A DNA stretch of 6,808 nucleotides from Bacillota bacterium (lineage in GTDB: Bacteria > Bacillota > Bacilli > Paenibacillales > NBRC-103111): positions 1 to 6,808 of the forward strand of contig JAEWAA010000691.1 of the NCBI GenBank assembly GCA_023391955.1, given 5' to 3'. The translations under genes and the position numbers were made by a program. Positions 1 through 6,364 of this stretch are shown in pieces. The notes below the pieces were generated by a model, which saw only the letters and a list, made by a program, of their open reading frames with translations, ran no database searches and was not told the DNA's origin. How positions within the stretch are numbered: position 1 is the first letter of the stretch; every line of letters begins with the position of its first letter.

Positions 1-280
1 CCTTATAATGCAGTACGATCCGGCCGTTGTCCTGGCGGAACAGCACCGGGTTCCAGTGCACCAGCTCCGCCTCGTCAACTACCAGCTCTGGCGGTGACCA
101 GACTCCCCCGGTCCTGCGGGAGCACCAGATGGCCACATCCGGGTTGCCCTCCTTGGACCCGGCGAAGTAAGCAACCAGCAGGTCTCCTCCAGGCAGAGCT
201 ACAACGGTAGAGGCATGGCAGTTATGAAAGGGACGGTCGTCCGTAAAAAGAAATTCCTTCAGTTGGGACTTCAGCTTCAT
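1..280 (-). CDS. Sialidase-like (predicted neuraminidase, BNR-repeat family) protein, N-terminal part
   Basis: Only the first 93 residues are in the window; the gene runs off the left edge. The ATG at 278-280 is preceded by AAAGGAG (290-296) at 9 nt, which fixes the start. The visible sequence resembles the predicted neuraminidase family (COG4692-like beta-propeller glycosidases): FHNCHASTVVALPGGDLLVAYFAG (residues 18-41, read as HNCHASTV then a beta-hairpin), a degenerate Asp-box SRRTGGVW at 54-61 in which the usual aspartate is arginine, and HWNPVLF at 75-81. There is no signal peptide, so it probably acts in the cytoplasm on material imported by the transporter encoded upstream. The ribosome binding site overlaps the stop codon of the aldolase gene, with 14 nt between the genes, so the two are co-transcribed and perhaps translationally coupled. 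True sialidase activity is not shown; proteins of this family may act on other glycosides, and the catalytic residues lie mostly outside the window. Confidence 0.8.
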   Translation of the reverse strand, partial: MKLKSQLKEFLFTDDRPFHNCHASTVVALPGGDLLVAYFAGSKEGNPDVAIWCSRRTGGVWSPPELVVDEAELVHWNPVLFRQDNGRIVLHYK

Positions 281-294
281 GTGTTTACACTCCT

Positions 295-1230
295 TTAATC
301 TCCAAGCTTATAATGCTCCCGTGTCAAGGCTGTCAGCGCATGGAGCTGCTCCAGCTCCAGCCGGTTGGCATAGGTTAAGTGCCGGCAGTCCTTCGTGCGG
401 GTATGGAGGCCGATAGGAAGGCCCTCCAGGCTTAAATAATATTTGGCGTTCACCGGGTAATACTGGCTTTCGATGACAGAGGTCAGCCCCAGGAACCATT
501 GCAGATTCCCCGCCTGCTCCGGCCGGTCTGCATAATGCCGGTACATCCAGGCGTACAGATCCGGATGAAAATTGCCCATCACCCCGCTATAGCCATGTGC
601 CCCCAGCTTGAGGGATTCCAGCAGGGTAGCGGCATTGGCATTGTACAGCTTCAGCGATCCGCCCTGCACCGCCGCCAGCTTATCGGCGATTTGGCCGCTG
701 TGGCAGCTGGTATCCTTCAGGAACTGGAACCTGCCTGTGCCCTCGCACCAGGCCAGAAGCTCCGGCGACAGCAGTCGTTTGTAGGGGTACGGGCACTCAT
801 ATACACCGAAGGGAATGTCCGGCACCGCCTCCAGCAGGAGTGCGGCCCGCTCCTTCCACACCTCATCCGGCTCCTCCATGGCGGCCAGCCGGTTGCTGAC
901 CAGCACGATGGCCTGGACGCCGGTGGCAGCCATCGCCTGCAGCTCGGTAATCTGATCCTCCAGCTTGTCGGAGATATGGCCGGAGGCCACTACTTGAACC
1001 CGTCCCGCAGCCTGCTCCCGGACAAAGCGGGCGATGGACACCCGCTCCTCCAAGGACAGCGCGAACATTTCACTGGACTGGCAGACGGCGAACAGACCCG
1101 CCACCCCATGCCCGATATACCACTCCACCAGCTGCTCCAGAGCGTGGTAGTCCACCTCACCCGAATCTGTGAAGGGGGTGATCATAGTGGGGTAAACACC
1201 AGGGGCAATCAACTTTTGGCTTATACTCAT
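295..1230 (-). CDS. Dihydrodipicolinate synthase / N-acetylneuraminate lyase family aldolase, divergent subgroup
   Basis: A 311-residue class I aldolase of the DapA/NanA superfamily, about the normal family length (290-310). The Schiff-base lysine is K172 (FLKDTS) and the catalytic tyrosine is Y144 (VYECP); their spacing of 28 residues equals that of Y133 and K161 in E. coli DapA. The pyruvate-binding loop, normally GTTGE, reads CQSSE (50-54). The position of DapA Tyr107 reads serine (VLVSNR, 109-114), and the DapA Arg138 position (YNVPSR) is not conserved in YECPYP. These changes argue against lysine biosynthesis. Family members cleave or form 2-keto-acid aldol products, so this enzyme probably works on a 2-keto-3-deoxy sugar acid or a sialic-acid-like compound. 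The ATG is preceded by GGAGG (1239-1243) at 8 nt. It follows the binding-protein gene by 27 nt and precedes the sialidase-like gene by 14 nt, so the context is catabolic. Family assignment is firm; substrate is inferred. Confidence 0.9.
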   Translation of the reverse strand: MSISQKLIAPGVYPTMITPFTDSGEVDYHALEQLVEWYIGHGVAGLFAVCQSSEMFALSLEERVSIARFVREQAAGRVQVVASGHISDKLEDQITELQAMAATGVQAIVLVSNRLAAMEEPDEVWKERAALLLEAVPDIPFGVYECPYPYKRLLSPELLAWCEGTGRFQFLKDTSCHSGQIADKLAAVQGGSLKLYNANAATLLESLKLGAHGYSGVMGNFHPDLYAWMYRHYADRPEQAGNLQWFLGLTSVIESQYYPVNAKYYLSLEGLPIGLHTRTKDCRHLTYANRLELEQLHALTALTREHYKLGD

Positions 1231-1257
1231 TGTAACGTCCTCCGCCGCTTTTTGGTG

Positions 1258-2904
1258 TTATTTCAGCCGAGCCAGGGCATCATTATAAATTTTCTCAATC
1301 TCTGTAGCTCCTGAATCCTTGGCCTTTTTGATGACGGCGTCATAGTCGTCGATCTTCTTCAGTCCCATGACGAATTTGTCATACTCCTGCTCCAGCATGG
1401 TGTTGAGAGGCGCCAGCAGCTCCTTCACCCGGCTGGATTCCTCCTTGGTCAGAGGCGGGTCCATCACCGGATCCACATAGGCCTTGTCGTCGGCGATGGT
1501 CTTCCAGTATTTCTCGTGGATGTCACTCCATGTACCCAGAAGCTTCTCCACCTGCACCTGCGGGTCCATATTGGCAAAGTACGGCGTAAAGCTCAGCTTG
1601 CCTGAACCCAGCTCGGAGTACATGGCATAGAAGGAGGTGGGCTGGCCTTCCTTGAACTTGGAGACATAATCGGCCTTGAGCTTGGGCTGCCCCTTCTCAT
1701 CCAGCGTATGGTGAACTCCCTCCACTCCATAGCTCATGAGGTTGGAGGCTTTCTCCGTATACATCCAGTCGAACATCTTGATGGGCGTTTCCGGGTCCTT
1801 GGCTTTGGAGCTAATGGCAAAAATCCGGTCCGACGACAAGGTGGTGGCATAAAACTCGGCTCTTGCTTTGCCGGTTTTGTTAGTGGGAACGGGAATCAGC
1901 TCAAACTTGCCGGTGGGAATTGCAGCCTTCAGCTGCTTAGTGTAATCCAGGGCAAAACCGCTGTTGTCGAAGAAAAAGAAGGACTTGCCGCTGGTCAGCT
2001 TTTCTGTCCACTGCTGCTGGGTGGCGACGGCATAATCCTTATCCAGCACCCCGGAGGAATAGGCTTTGTTGAAGAAGGTGAGGACCTCCTTAAACTCCGG
2101 TGTGGCCGGACCGAACACGTATTGGCCGCCGTTTTTGTCCTTATCGAAGTAGATGCCGTTGCCGCCACCGCCTACTCCTGAACCCAGAGAATAGGACATG
2201 GTTTTGAACATCTGGTGCATGGAGGTGCTGCCTTTACGGACCGAGAAGGGTACGGAATCCGGATACAGCTTCTTCAGCTCCTGGAGCACAGTGAGGAGCT
2301 CGTCATAGCTTTTGGGGACAGCCAGGTTATGCTTCTCCAACAGATCCGTTCGGATAACCGGGCCAAAGCCGTTCTTCAGCTCATTGCGCCCTACGGCCGG
2401 GAAGCCGTACAGCTCGCCGTTGGCGGTAAATTTGGCCATGTCGGGATACTGGTCCCAGAACTTTTTGAAATTGGGAAGCAGCCCTTTGTCCATATATTGC
2501 TTCAAGGGAAGGAACAATCCGGAGGAAGCAAAGCTGTTAACATCGTTCATATCGATCTGGATAATGTCCGGCAGATTGTTGGTGGCGAGAAGGGTCTTTT
2601 TCTTGTCGCTGTAATTGCTCTGGGGCACGTTCTCGAACTTCAGCTTGATATTGGTCTGTTTGAGAATCTCCTGCTGCACAAATGCCTGATTCTTCACCGG
2701 CTGGTTAGGATGCTCCGGGAAGGTCACCGTCACCTCCCGTTCCTTGGCGGAGACGGGATTGGTGCTGGCTCCTCCCGCTGGCGATGCGGATTGGGGTGCG
2801 GCGGTTTGCTCCGCTTCCTTGCCCCCCGAACATGCTGCCGTGCCGGTAGCCAGAACTGCGGCCGCTACGGCCAATGAAGCTGTTTTCATCCATCTTTTTG
2901 TCAT
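1258..2904 (-). CDS. Extracellular solute-binding lipoprotein of a CUT1 sugar ABC transporter (LplA/LipO type)
   Basis: A 548-residue family 1 solute-binding protein, typical in length for the long LplA/LipO lipoproteins of Paenibacillus and Bacillus. Residues 1-24 form a lipoprotein signal peptide (MTKRWMK basic start, alanine-rich core) ending in the lipobox GTAAC with the lipidated cysteine at C25. A Ser/Ala/Gly/Pro-rich linker follows to about residue 53. The mature domain shows the usual family features: LATNNLPDIIQID (106-118) and NGELYGFPA (162-170). It should be anchored on the outer face of the membrane and deliver substrate to the two permeases encoded just upstream. The ATG is preceded by a strong GGGAGG (2913-2918). 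The 129-nt gap to the permease gene is the longest inside the operon. The ligand cannot be read from sequence; the downstream aldolase and sialidase-like genes suggest an oligosaccharide or sugar acid. Confidence 0.93.
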   Translation of the reverse strand: MTKRWMKTASLAVAAAVLATGTAACSGGKEAEQTAAPQSASPAGGASTNPVSAKEREVTVTFPEHPNQPVKNQAFVQQEILKQTNIKLKFENVPQSNYSDKKKTLLATNNLPDIIQIDMNDVNSFASSGLFLPLKQYMDKGLLPNFKKFWDQYPDMAKFTANGELYGFPAVGRNELKNGFGPVIRTDLLEKHNLAVPKSYDELLTVLQELKKLYPDSVPFSVRKGSTSMHQMFKTMSYSLGSGVGGGGNGIYFDKDKNGGQYVFGPATPEFKEVLTFFNKAYSSGVLDKDYAVATQQQWTEKLTSGKSFFFFDNSGFALDYTKQLKAAIPTGKFELIPVPTNKTGKARAEFYATTLSSDRIFAISSKAKDPETPIKMFDWMYTEKASNLMSYGVEGVHHTLDEKGQPKLKADYVSKFKEGQPTSFYAMYSELGSGKLSFTPYFANMDPQVQVEKLLGTWSDIHEKYWKTIADDKAYVDPVMDPPLTKEESSRVKELLAPLNTMLEQEYDKFVMGLKKIDDYDAVIKKAKDSGATEIEKIYNDALARLK

Positions 2905-3033
2905 CTGTACAACCTCCCTTTAATGTGTTGAAGCCGGTCGTTTTTCTTTATTGTACCTGAAATGCGCTGTCTGGTTGCCCAATCCGCTGCTTCGGCCTGA
3001 CTCTCCTTTCGTCGGGACCGCGTGCGTCCTTGG

Positions 3034-3912
3034 TTACCCCTTCAGTGCCCCCACCATAGCGCCCTTTACAAAATACTTCTGCAGATACGGATACACTACC
3101 AGGATGGGCAGCACAGTAATGATGATGACGGCGAATTTGTAGTTGGTGGCCACCACCCGGAAGTTATTGGAGGAGCTGCCGATGCTGGCGGTTTGGTCGG
3201 CGAATTCCCCGGCGATGACAATATTGCGCAGCAGCACCTGCACCGGATACTTGTCGCTGCTGTTCAGATAGATCAGGGACGGGAAGAAGCTGTTCCAGTG
3301 ATGCACCGCATAAAACAGCACCATGGTAGCCATAACCGGCAGCGATAAGGGAATGATGACTTTAAACAGTACCTGGATTTCATTGGCCCCGTCCAGATAT
3401 GCGGATTCCTGGAGGGCCATGGGGATGCCCTCGAAGTAGGTCTTCATAATAATCATGTTGAAAGCGCTTATCGCCGGCGGCAGCACAAGAGCCCACATGC
3501 TGTTGATCAGGCCCAGCTTCTGCACCACCAGATACAGCGGGATCAGGCCGCCGCTGATGAACATGGTGGCGGCCACCATCATCACCAGTACATTGCGCCC
3601 GTACATGTCCTTACGGGACAAGGGGTAAGCGCAAAGCGCCGTCATCGCTACATTAATTACAGTGCCCACTGTGGTATAGAGCACCGTATTGCCGTATGCC
3701 CTCCAGATGCTGGGGTCCTTCAGCACGATCATATAAGCGTCCCAGGTAATATCCCGTGGATAAAAATTGATCAGGCCGCGGGTCACCAGATTGCCGTTGC
3801 TGATGGAGACGATGAAGATGTAGTACATAGGGTAGACCGTAATGAAAATAACCAGACACAGCAGAATCACATTAATGGTGTCGAACACTTTGGAGCCTAA
3901 TGAGGTTTTCAC
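3034..3912 (-). CDS. Carbohydrate ABC transporter permease, CUT1 family (YtcP/MalG type)
   Basis: A 292-residue inner-membrane permease, the usual length for this family. The chosen start is a GTG (3910-3912) preceded by GGGAG (3922-3926) at 9 nt, just after the stop of the upstream permease gene (16-nt gap). The frame stays open further upstream, but that extension (57 residues rich in Ser, Pro and Trp) lies over the end of the LplB gene and looks non-coding. Hydrophobic segments fall at about residues 14-37, 78-96, 107-130, 137-155, 190-210 and 259-277. The cytoplasmic EAA loop that docks the ATPase is clear: ESAYLDGANEIQ (169-180) through IIPLSLP (186-192). The C-terminus YLQKYFVKGAMVGALKG is typical of YtcP-like proteins. 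It pairs with the LplB-type permease to form the membrane channel. No ATPase gene is present here; such Bacilli systems usually share an MsmX-like ATPase. Confidence 0.93.
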   Translation of the reverse strand: MKTSLGSKVFDTINVILLCLVIFITVYPMYYIFIVSISNGNLVTRGLINFYPRDITWDAYMIVLKDPSIWRAYGNTVLYTTVGTVINVAMTALCAYPLSRKDMYGRNVLVMMVAATMFISGGLIPLYLVVQKLGLINSMWALVLPPAISAFNMIIMKTYFEGIPMALQESAYLDGANEIQVLFKVIIPLSLPVMATMVLFYAVHHWNSFFPSLIYLNSSDKYPVQVLLRNIVIAGEFADQTASIGSSSNNFRVVATNYKFAVIIITVLPILVVYPYLQKYFVKGAMVGALKG

Positions 3913-3917
3913 AATCG

Positions 3918-3926
3918 CCCTCTCCC
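3918..3926 (-). promoter_or_regulatory. Ribosome binding site that fixes the GTG start of the YtcP-type permease
   Basis: The minus strand reads GGGAGAGGG in the 16-nt gap between the LplB-type stop (TAG, 3929-3931) and the GTG at 3912. The GGGAG part is 9 nt from the GTG. No in-frame ATG lies nearby with a comparable site, and the longer ATG-started frame would begin well inside the preceding gene. Confidence 0.75.
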
Positions 3927-3928
3927 TT

Positions 3929-4927
3929 CTACCATAGGCCGGTTTCGCTGATTTTTCGGGACAGACGGTTGGCCGAAACCAGGAGCACCAGCCCGATGAG
4001 GGCCTGGAACAGCTCCACGGCGGTTCCGTAGCTAAAGTCGCTGCCCAGAAGACCGCGCCGGTAGACATAGGTGGAGATGACATCCGCGGTTTCGTAGGTG
4101 GAGCCGTTATACAGCAGGATGATTTTCTCGTAGCCGATGTTCATCAGCCGCCCGATGTTCAGAATCAGCATAATGGAGATCGTGGGGGCGATACCCGGCA
4201 GAGTAACTGCCAACAGCTGCCGCCACCGGTTGGCCCCGTCGATTTTGGCCGCATCGTACAGCTCCTCGTCCACTCCCGTCAGAGCTGCCAGATAGATGAT
4301 GGAGCCCCAACCCATGCTCTGCCAGATGCCCGACCCGACGAAGATGGTCCGGAACCATTCCGGCTTCATGAGGAATTGGATGGGCTCGCCGCCGAACCAG
4401 ACAATGATCTGGTTGATCAGGCCGTCGGTGGTCAGGAAGTTCACCAGAATACCGCATACCACTACTGTGGAGATAAAATGGGGCAGGTAGCTGACGCTTT
4501 GGGTAAATTTCTTCATCTTGACGCTTTTCAGCTCGTTTAGGAGTAGTGCCAGGATAATCGGCGCCGGGAAGGCGAAAATCAGCTCATACACATTAATCAT
4601 GATGGTATTGCGCACCAGCTTCCAGAAGTATGGATCGAAGAGAAACTTCTGAAAGTGATGTACGCCCGCCCAAGGACTGTCGGTGATGCCTTTGGCAATG
4701 TTGTAGTCCTTGAAGGCAATAATGATTCCGTACATGGGCCAATAATGGAACAATACATAGTAGCAGAAGGGCAGAAAGAAAATCAGATACAGAAACCGGC
4801 TCCGTTTGATCCGGCTGCGCACATAACGGCTTTTTACCCGGGGTGCGGAGGTTATCTCTTCTGCAGTCAGTGGTTGGATGGGAATCCCCTCCTTGTTCAG
4901 CCCGGCCTTGATGTAGGCCTCCATCAT
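3929..4927 (-). CDS. Carbohydrate ABC transporter permease, CUT1 family (LplB type), first gene of operon
   Basis: The LplB/MalF-type half of the permease pair, 332 residues from the ATG at 4925-4927 (a second ATG follows directly). Residues 1-42 are a hydrophilic, basic cytoplasmic tail; the first membrane segment is about 45-62 (FLYLIFFLPFCYYVLF), followed by the LplB-like YWPMYGIIIAFKDYN (62-76). More membrane segments lie at about 112-131, 150-166, 205-217, 246-260 and 303-320. The EAA loop is DAAKIDGANRWRQLLAVTLP (225-244), and the C-terminus SRKISETGLW is characteristic of the family. The start is uncertain: no good ribosome binding site precedes the ATGATG pair, and an AAGGAGGGG (4886-4894) sits inside the gene without a standard start codon at useful distance. 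The frame is open back to an ATG at 5104, but that stretch overlaps a terminator hairpin and does not look coding. Product is certain, the first residues are not. Confidence 0.9.
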   Translation of the reverse strand: MMEAYIKAGLNKEGIPIQPLTAEEITSAPRVKSRYVRSRIKRSRFLYLIFFLPFCYYVLFHYWPMYGIIIAFKDYNIAKGITDSPWAGVHHFQKFLFDPYFWKLVRNTIMINVYELIFAFPAPIILALLLNELKSVKMKKFTQSVSYLPHFISTVVVCGILVNFLTTDGLINQIIVWFGGEPIQFLMKPEWFRTIFVGSGIWQSMGWGSIIYLAALTGVDEELYDAAKIDGANRWRQLLAVTLPGIAPTISIMLILNIGRLMNIGYEKIILLYNGSTYETADVISTYVYRRGLLGSDFSYGTAVELFQALIGLVLLVSANRLSRKISETGLW

Positions 4928-4943
4928 ACCGGTGATGAGGCCT

Positions 4944-4972
4944 ATTATAGGGAAGGCCCGCCGCCGTTGAAA
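4944..4972 (-). promoter_or_regulatory. Possible sigma-A promoter of the transporter operon
   Basis: On the minus strand a perfect TATAAT (4944-4949) is preceded after 17 nt by TTTCAA (4967-4972), which matches the TTGACA consensus at only 3 of 6 positions. Initiation at the usual distance would fall only about 9-10 nt before the first ATG at 4927, giving an almost leaderless mRNA or meaning that the true start lies further in. The -10 box is convincing by sequence, the -35 is weak, and the short leader makes the assignment tentative. Confidence 0.4.
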
Positions 4973-5091
4973 GAACCGATATCCGCTCCCTGCACCAAAT
5001 TTCCCCCTTCCGGGGCGATGATTCATTTTTCCCGGTGATGCAAATCTCCACCTGCAGCCGTGAAGCGGAGGTGTGGTTAACGCTGAGTAAA

Positions 5092-5126
5092 CAGGAAAAG
5101 GCACCGTCTGTTATAGAGACGGCGCC
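5092..5126 (-). terminator. Rho-independent terminator, minus strand
   Basis: On the minus strand a 10-bp stem GGCGCCGTCT / AGACGGTGCC (arms 5117-5126 and 5100-5109, one G-T wobble) with a 7-nt loop is followed by TTTTCCTG. The plus-strand reading has no T tract after the hairpin, so termination is predicted for leftward transcription. It most likely ends the pnuC-nadR transcript, about 230 bp after the nadR stop and beyond the palindromic repeat, and insulates the transporter operon. An attenuator in a long leader of that operon is the alternative. Confidence 0.6.
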
Positions 5127-5135
5127 TATCGGTTC

Positions 5136-5325
5136 GATTCTAACGAATATCAGCCACGCTATTTCATCCATTTGGGCCTTCTTGCGATTCTAACGAATCT
5201 GCAGAAGCTTATTTGGCTAAAACGAGCTGAAACGGGCCAAGGAATACGGAATAGCGTGGCTCAGATTCGTTACCTTTTCAAACAGGCTATTTTTCAAGAA
5301 ATAAGGCTTGTGATATTCGTTAGAA
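5136..5325. repeat. Palindromic repeat with four TTCTAACGAAT-type boxes, 50-bp phased
   Basis: GATTCTAACGAAT occurs at 5136-5148 and again at 5186-5198, exactly 50 bp apart. The inverted form occurs as ATTCGTTA at 5265-5272 and ATTCGTTAGAA at 5315-5325, again 50 bp apart. The whole is thus two tandem units followed by two inverted ones. The strongest pairing is between 5141-5163 and 5250-5272, which match as inverted repeats at 21 of 23 positions and share the core AGCCACGCTATT. The outer ends (5139-5153 and 5311-5325) pair perfectly over 15 bp. RNA from either strand could fold into a long hairpin. The structure looks like a dispersed intergenic repeat (REP- or MITE-like) rather than an operator. 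No transposase gene is present, and I cannot confirm other copies from this window. Confidence 0.75.
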
Positions 5326-5359
5326 CCCTTCCACCCAGGTACGATCTTGCAAAAGCGCC

Positions 5360-6364
5360 TCAGCCCTCCCCGAAAAAATTGCTGAACGGCTGGAAGCGGG
5401 CAAGCACCTCATCGACCTTCCTTATCCGCTCCTCCAGGCTTCCCCTTAAGGTGATATAGGGAATCCGGCGCTCCTTCAGGTCGGCGATAATCTGCTTGTG
5501 AAAGACGCTCCGCTTCTGCTCGCCGCTGCGGTCCCAGGTGTCGTCATAGGGAATATCGTCGTCGCACAGGAAAAACAGGTCGTACCGCTTCGCGTTCTCC
5601 AGCGCCAGCCGGGTCAGCAGCTCCGGCGCCCGCCCATGGTAATCCAGGGCAAACATATAGGTGGTGATGGCGTTGGTATCCACAAACAAATAGCGGTTGG
5701 CCTTCAGCAGAGCCTGCTCCTCCCGCTCCAGATGCCCCACGGCAATCTCGTCGAAGGCTTCCAGGCCGATTCTTCTGTCCACCTGATGCTCCGTCCAATA
5801 ATCCCGGCCATATTCACTGGCGAAGGTGGTGTTGTACTTCCGGGCCAGAGCCTCCGTCAGGGTGGACTTGCCAGTGGACATGGCTCCCACAAACACCACC
5901 TTCGTAATTAAGTCGCGGTATACAATATCGCTGACAAATTCCCGGTACCGGTACGGATCGGAGCGGATCATGGTGGCCGACACGGGCACCTTGCCCCGGG
6001 GCTCATCCACCCGCCGGTCCACCGCTCCCAAGGCGCGGCTCATATGGCCGCCGTAAAACTCACTGGAGTAAAAGTGTGTGACCTGCTCCCCGTTCAGCAG
6101 CCCGAGGATATACTGCTCCTCCCGGATTTCGTGCTCCCGGTCGTCGGAATAACCATCCGGGCCGTCCCAGGCCTCGATGACCCGCACCTGCGGATAAAGC
6201 TGCCGGATCCACCCGGCCCGGATATGCAGCGGCACCGGCATCACCGGGGTATCGTAGATGACCACAATCAGCTCATCCACCTCCTGCAGCGCCGTTTCAA
6301 TCATATATTGATGCCCCTTATGCAAGGGCGCAAATTTCCCCAGTGTAAGTCCCAGCGTTTTCAT
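5360..6364 (-). CDS. nadR: NadR-type bifunctional NMN adenylyltransferase / ribosylnicotinamide kinase
   Basis: A 334-residue cytoplasmic enzyme of NAD salvage. The N-terminal nucleotidyltransferase domain (about 1-150) carries GKFAPLHKGH (9-18) with the HxGH nucleotide-binding motif at H15-H18, and the second signature VSATMIRSDP (128-137), equivalent to the ISxTxxR motif. The C-terminal domain (about 155-325) is a P-loop kinase with Walker A GAMSTGKST (160-168) and a Walker B-like strand YLFVDTN (225-231). The kinase would phosphorylate nicotinamide riboside to NMN, and the transferase would join NMN with ATP to give NAD. The helix-turn-helix repressor domain of the enterobacterial NadR is absent. 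The ATG at 6362-6364 overlaps the pnuC stop (ATGA) and has AAGGAGG (6372-6378) at 7 nt. The frame is open upstream, but that part lies over pnuC in another frame. Pairing with a PnuC transporter supports the call. Confidence 0.93.
   Translation of the reverse strand: MKTLGLTLGKFAPLHKGHQYMIETALQEVDELIVVIYDTPVMPVPLHIRAGWIRQLYPQVRVIEAWDGPDGYSDDREHEIREEQYILGLLNGEQVTHFYSSEFYGGHMSRALGAVDRRVDEPRGKVPVSATMIRSDPYRYREFVSDIVYRDLITKVVFVGAMSTGKSTLTEALARKYNTTFASEYGRDYWTEHQVDRRIGLEAFDEIAVGHLEREEQALLKANRYLFVDTNAITTYMFALDYHGRAPELLTRLALENAKRYDLFFLCDDDIPYDDTWDRSGEQKRSVFHKQIIADLKERRIPYITLRGSLEERIRKVDEVLARFQPFSNFFGEG

Larger units (their letters stand above)
4928..5359. other. 432-bp gene-free spacer between the NAD salvage unit and the transporter operon
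   Basis: No convincing gene is seen on either strand. Reading on the minus strand from the nadR stop, the spacer holds a short unassigned stretch (5326-5359), a palindromic repeat (about 5136-5325), a terminator-like hairpin (5092-5126), about 120 bp of unassigned sequence, and a candidate promoter (4944-4972). Open frames crossing it give compositions unlike proteins and overlap the hairpins. No riboswitch or well-matching operator was recognised in it. Confidence 0.7.

Noticed and set aside
499..1314. 271-codon open frame on the plus strand opposite the aldolase gene
   Set aside because: It is an antisense shadow of a clear aldolase gene. Its translation is rich in Gln, His and Leu, resembles no family I know, and has no convincing ribosome binding site.
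2215..2877. 220-codon open frame on the plus strand opposite the solute-binding protein gene
   Set aside because: Antisense to a well-supported lipoprotein gene; the translation has no recognisable domain and ends in a Cys/Gly/Arg-rich run typical of a shadow frame.
2950..2955. TACAAT as a -10 box of an internal promoter before the binding-protein gene
   Set aside because: No acceptable -35 sequence is found 16-18 nt upstream, and the 129-nt gap alone does not require a promoter.
2905..3033. Small gene or stabilising hairpin between the YtcP-type permease and binding-protein genes
   Set aside because: An AAAGGAG-like sequence is present, but no start codon follows at a suitable distance, and only 4-5 bp stems could be found.
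4107..4457. Second minus-strand frame inside the LplB-type gene as evidence for a frameshift
   Set aside because: The permease reading frame is intact from start to stop with its EAA loop and all membrane segments, so the second frame is only a shadow.
5074..5087. TGGTTAACGCTGAG as a catabolite-responsive (cre) site upstream of the transporter operon
   Set aside because: The central ACGCT fits, but four positions of the cre consensus are mismatched in either orientation, so the match is no better than chance would give.
4593..5171. 192-codon minus-strand frame overlapping the LplB-type start region
   Set aside because: It overlaps the permease gene in another frame and crosses both the terminator hairpin and part of the palindromic repeat; the translation is not protein-like.
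5172..5459. 95-codon plus-strand frame over the palindromic repeat
   Set aside because: It is built from the repeat itself and the antisense end of nadR, and resembles no family I know.
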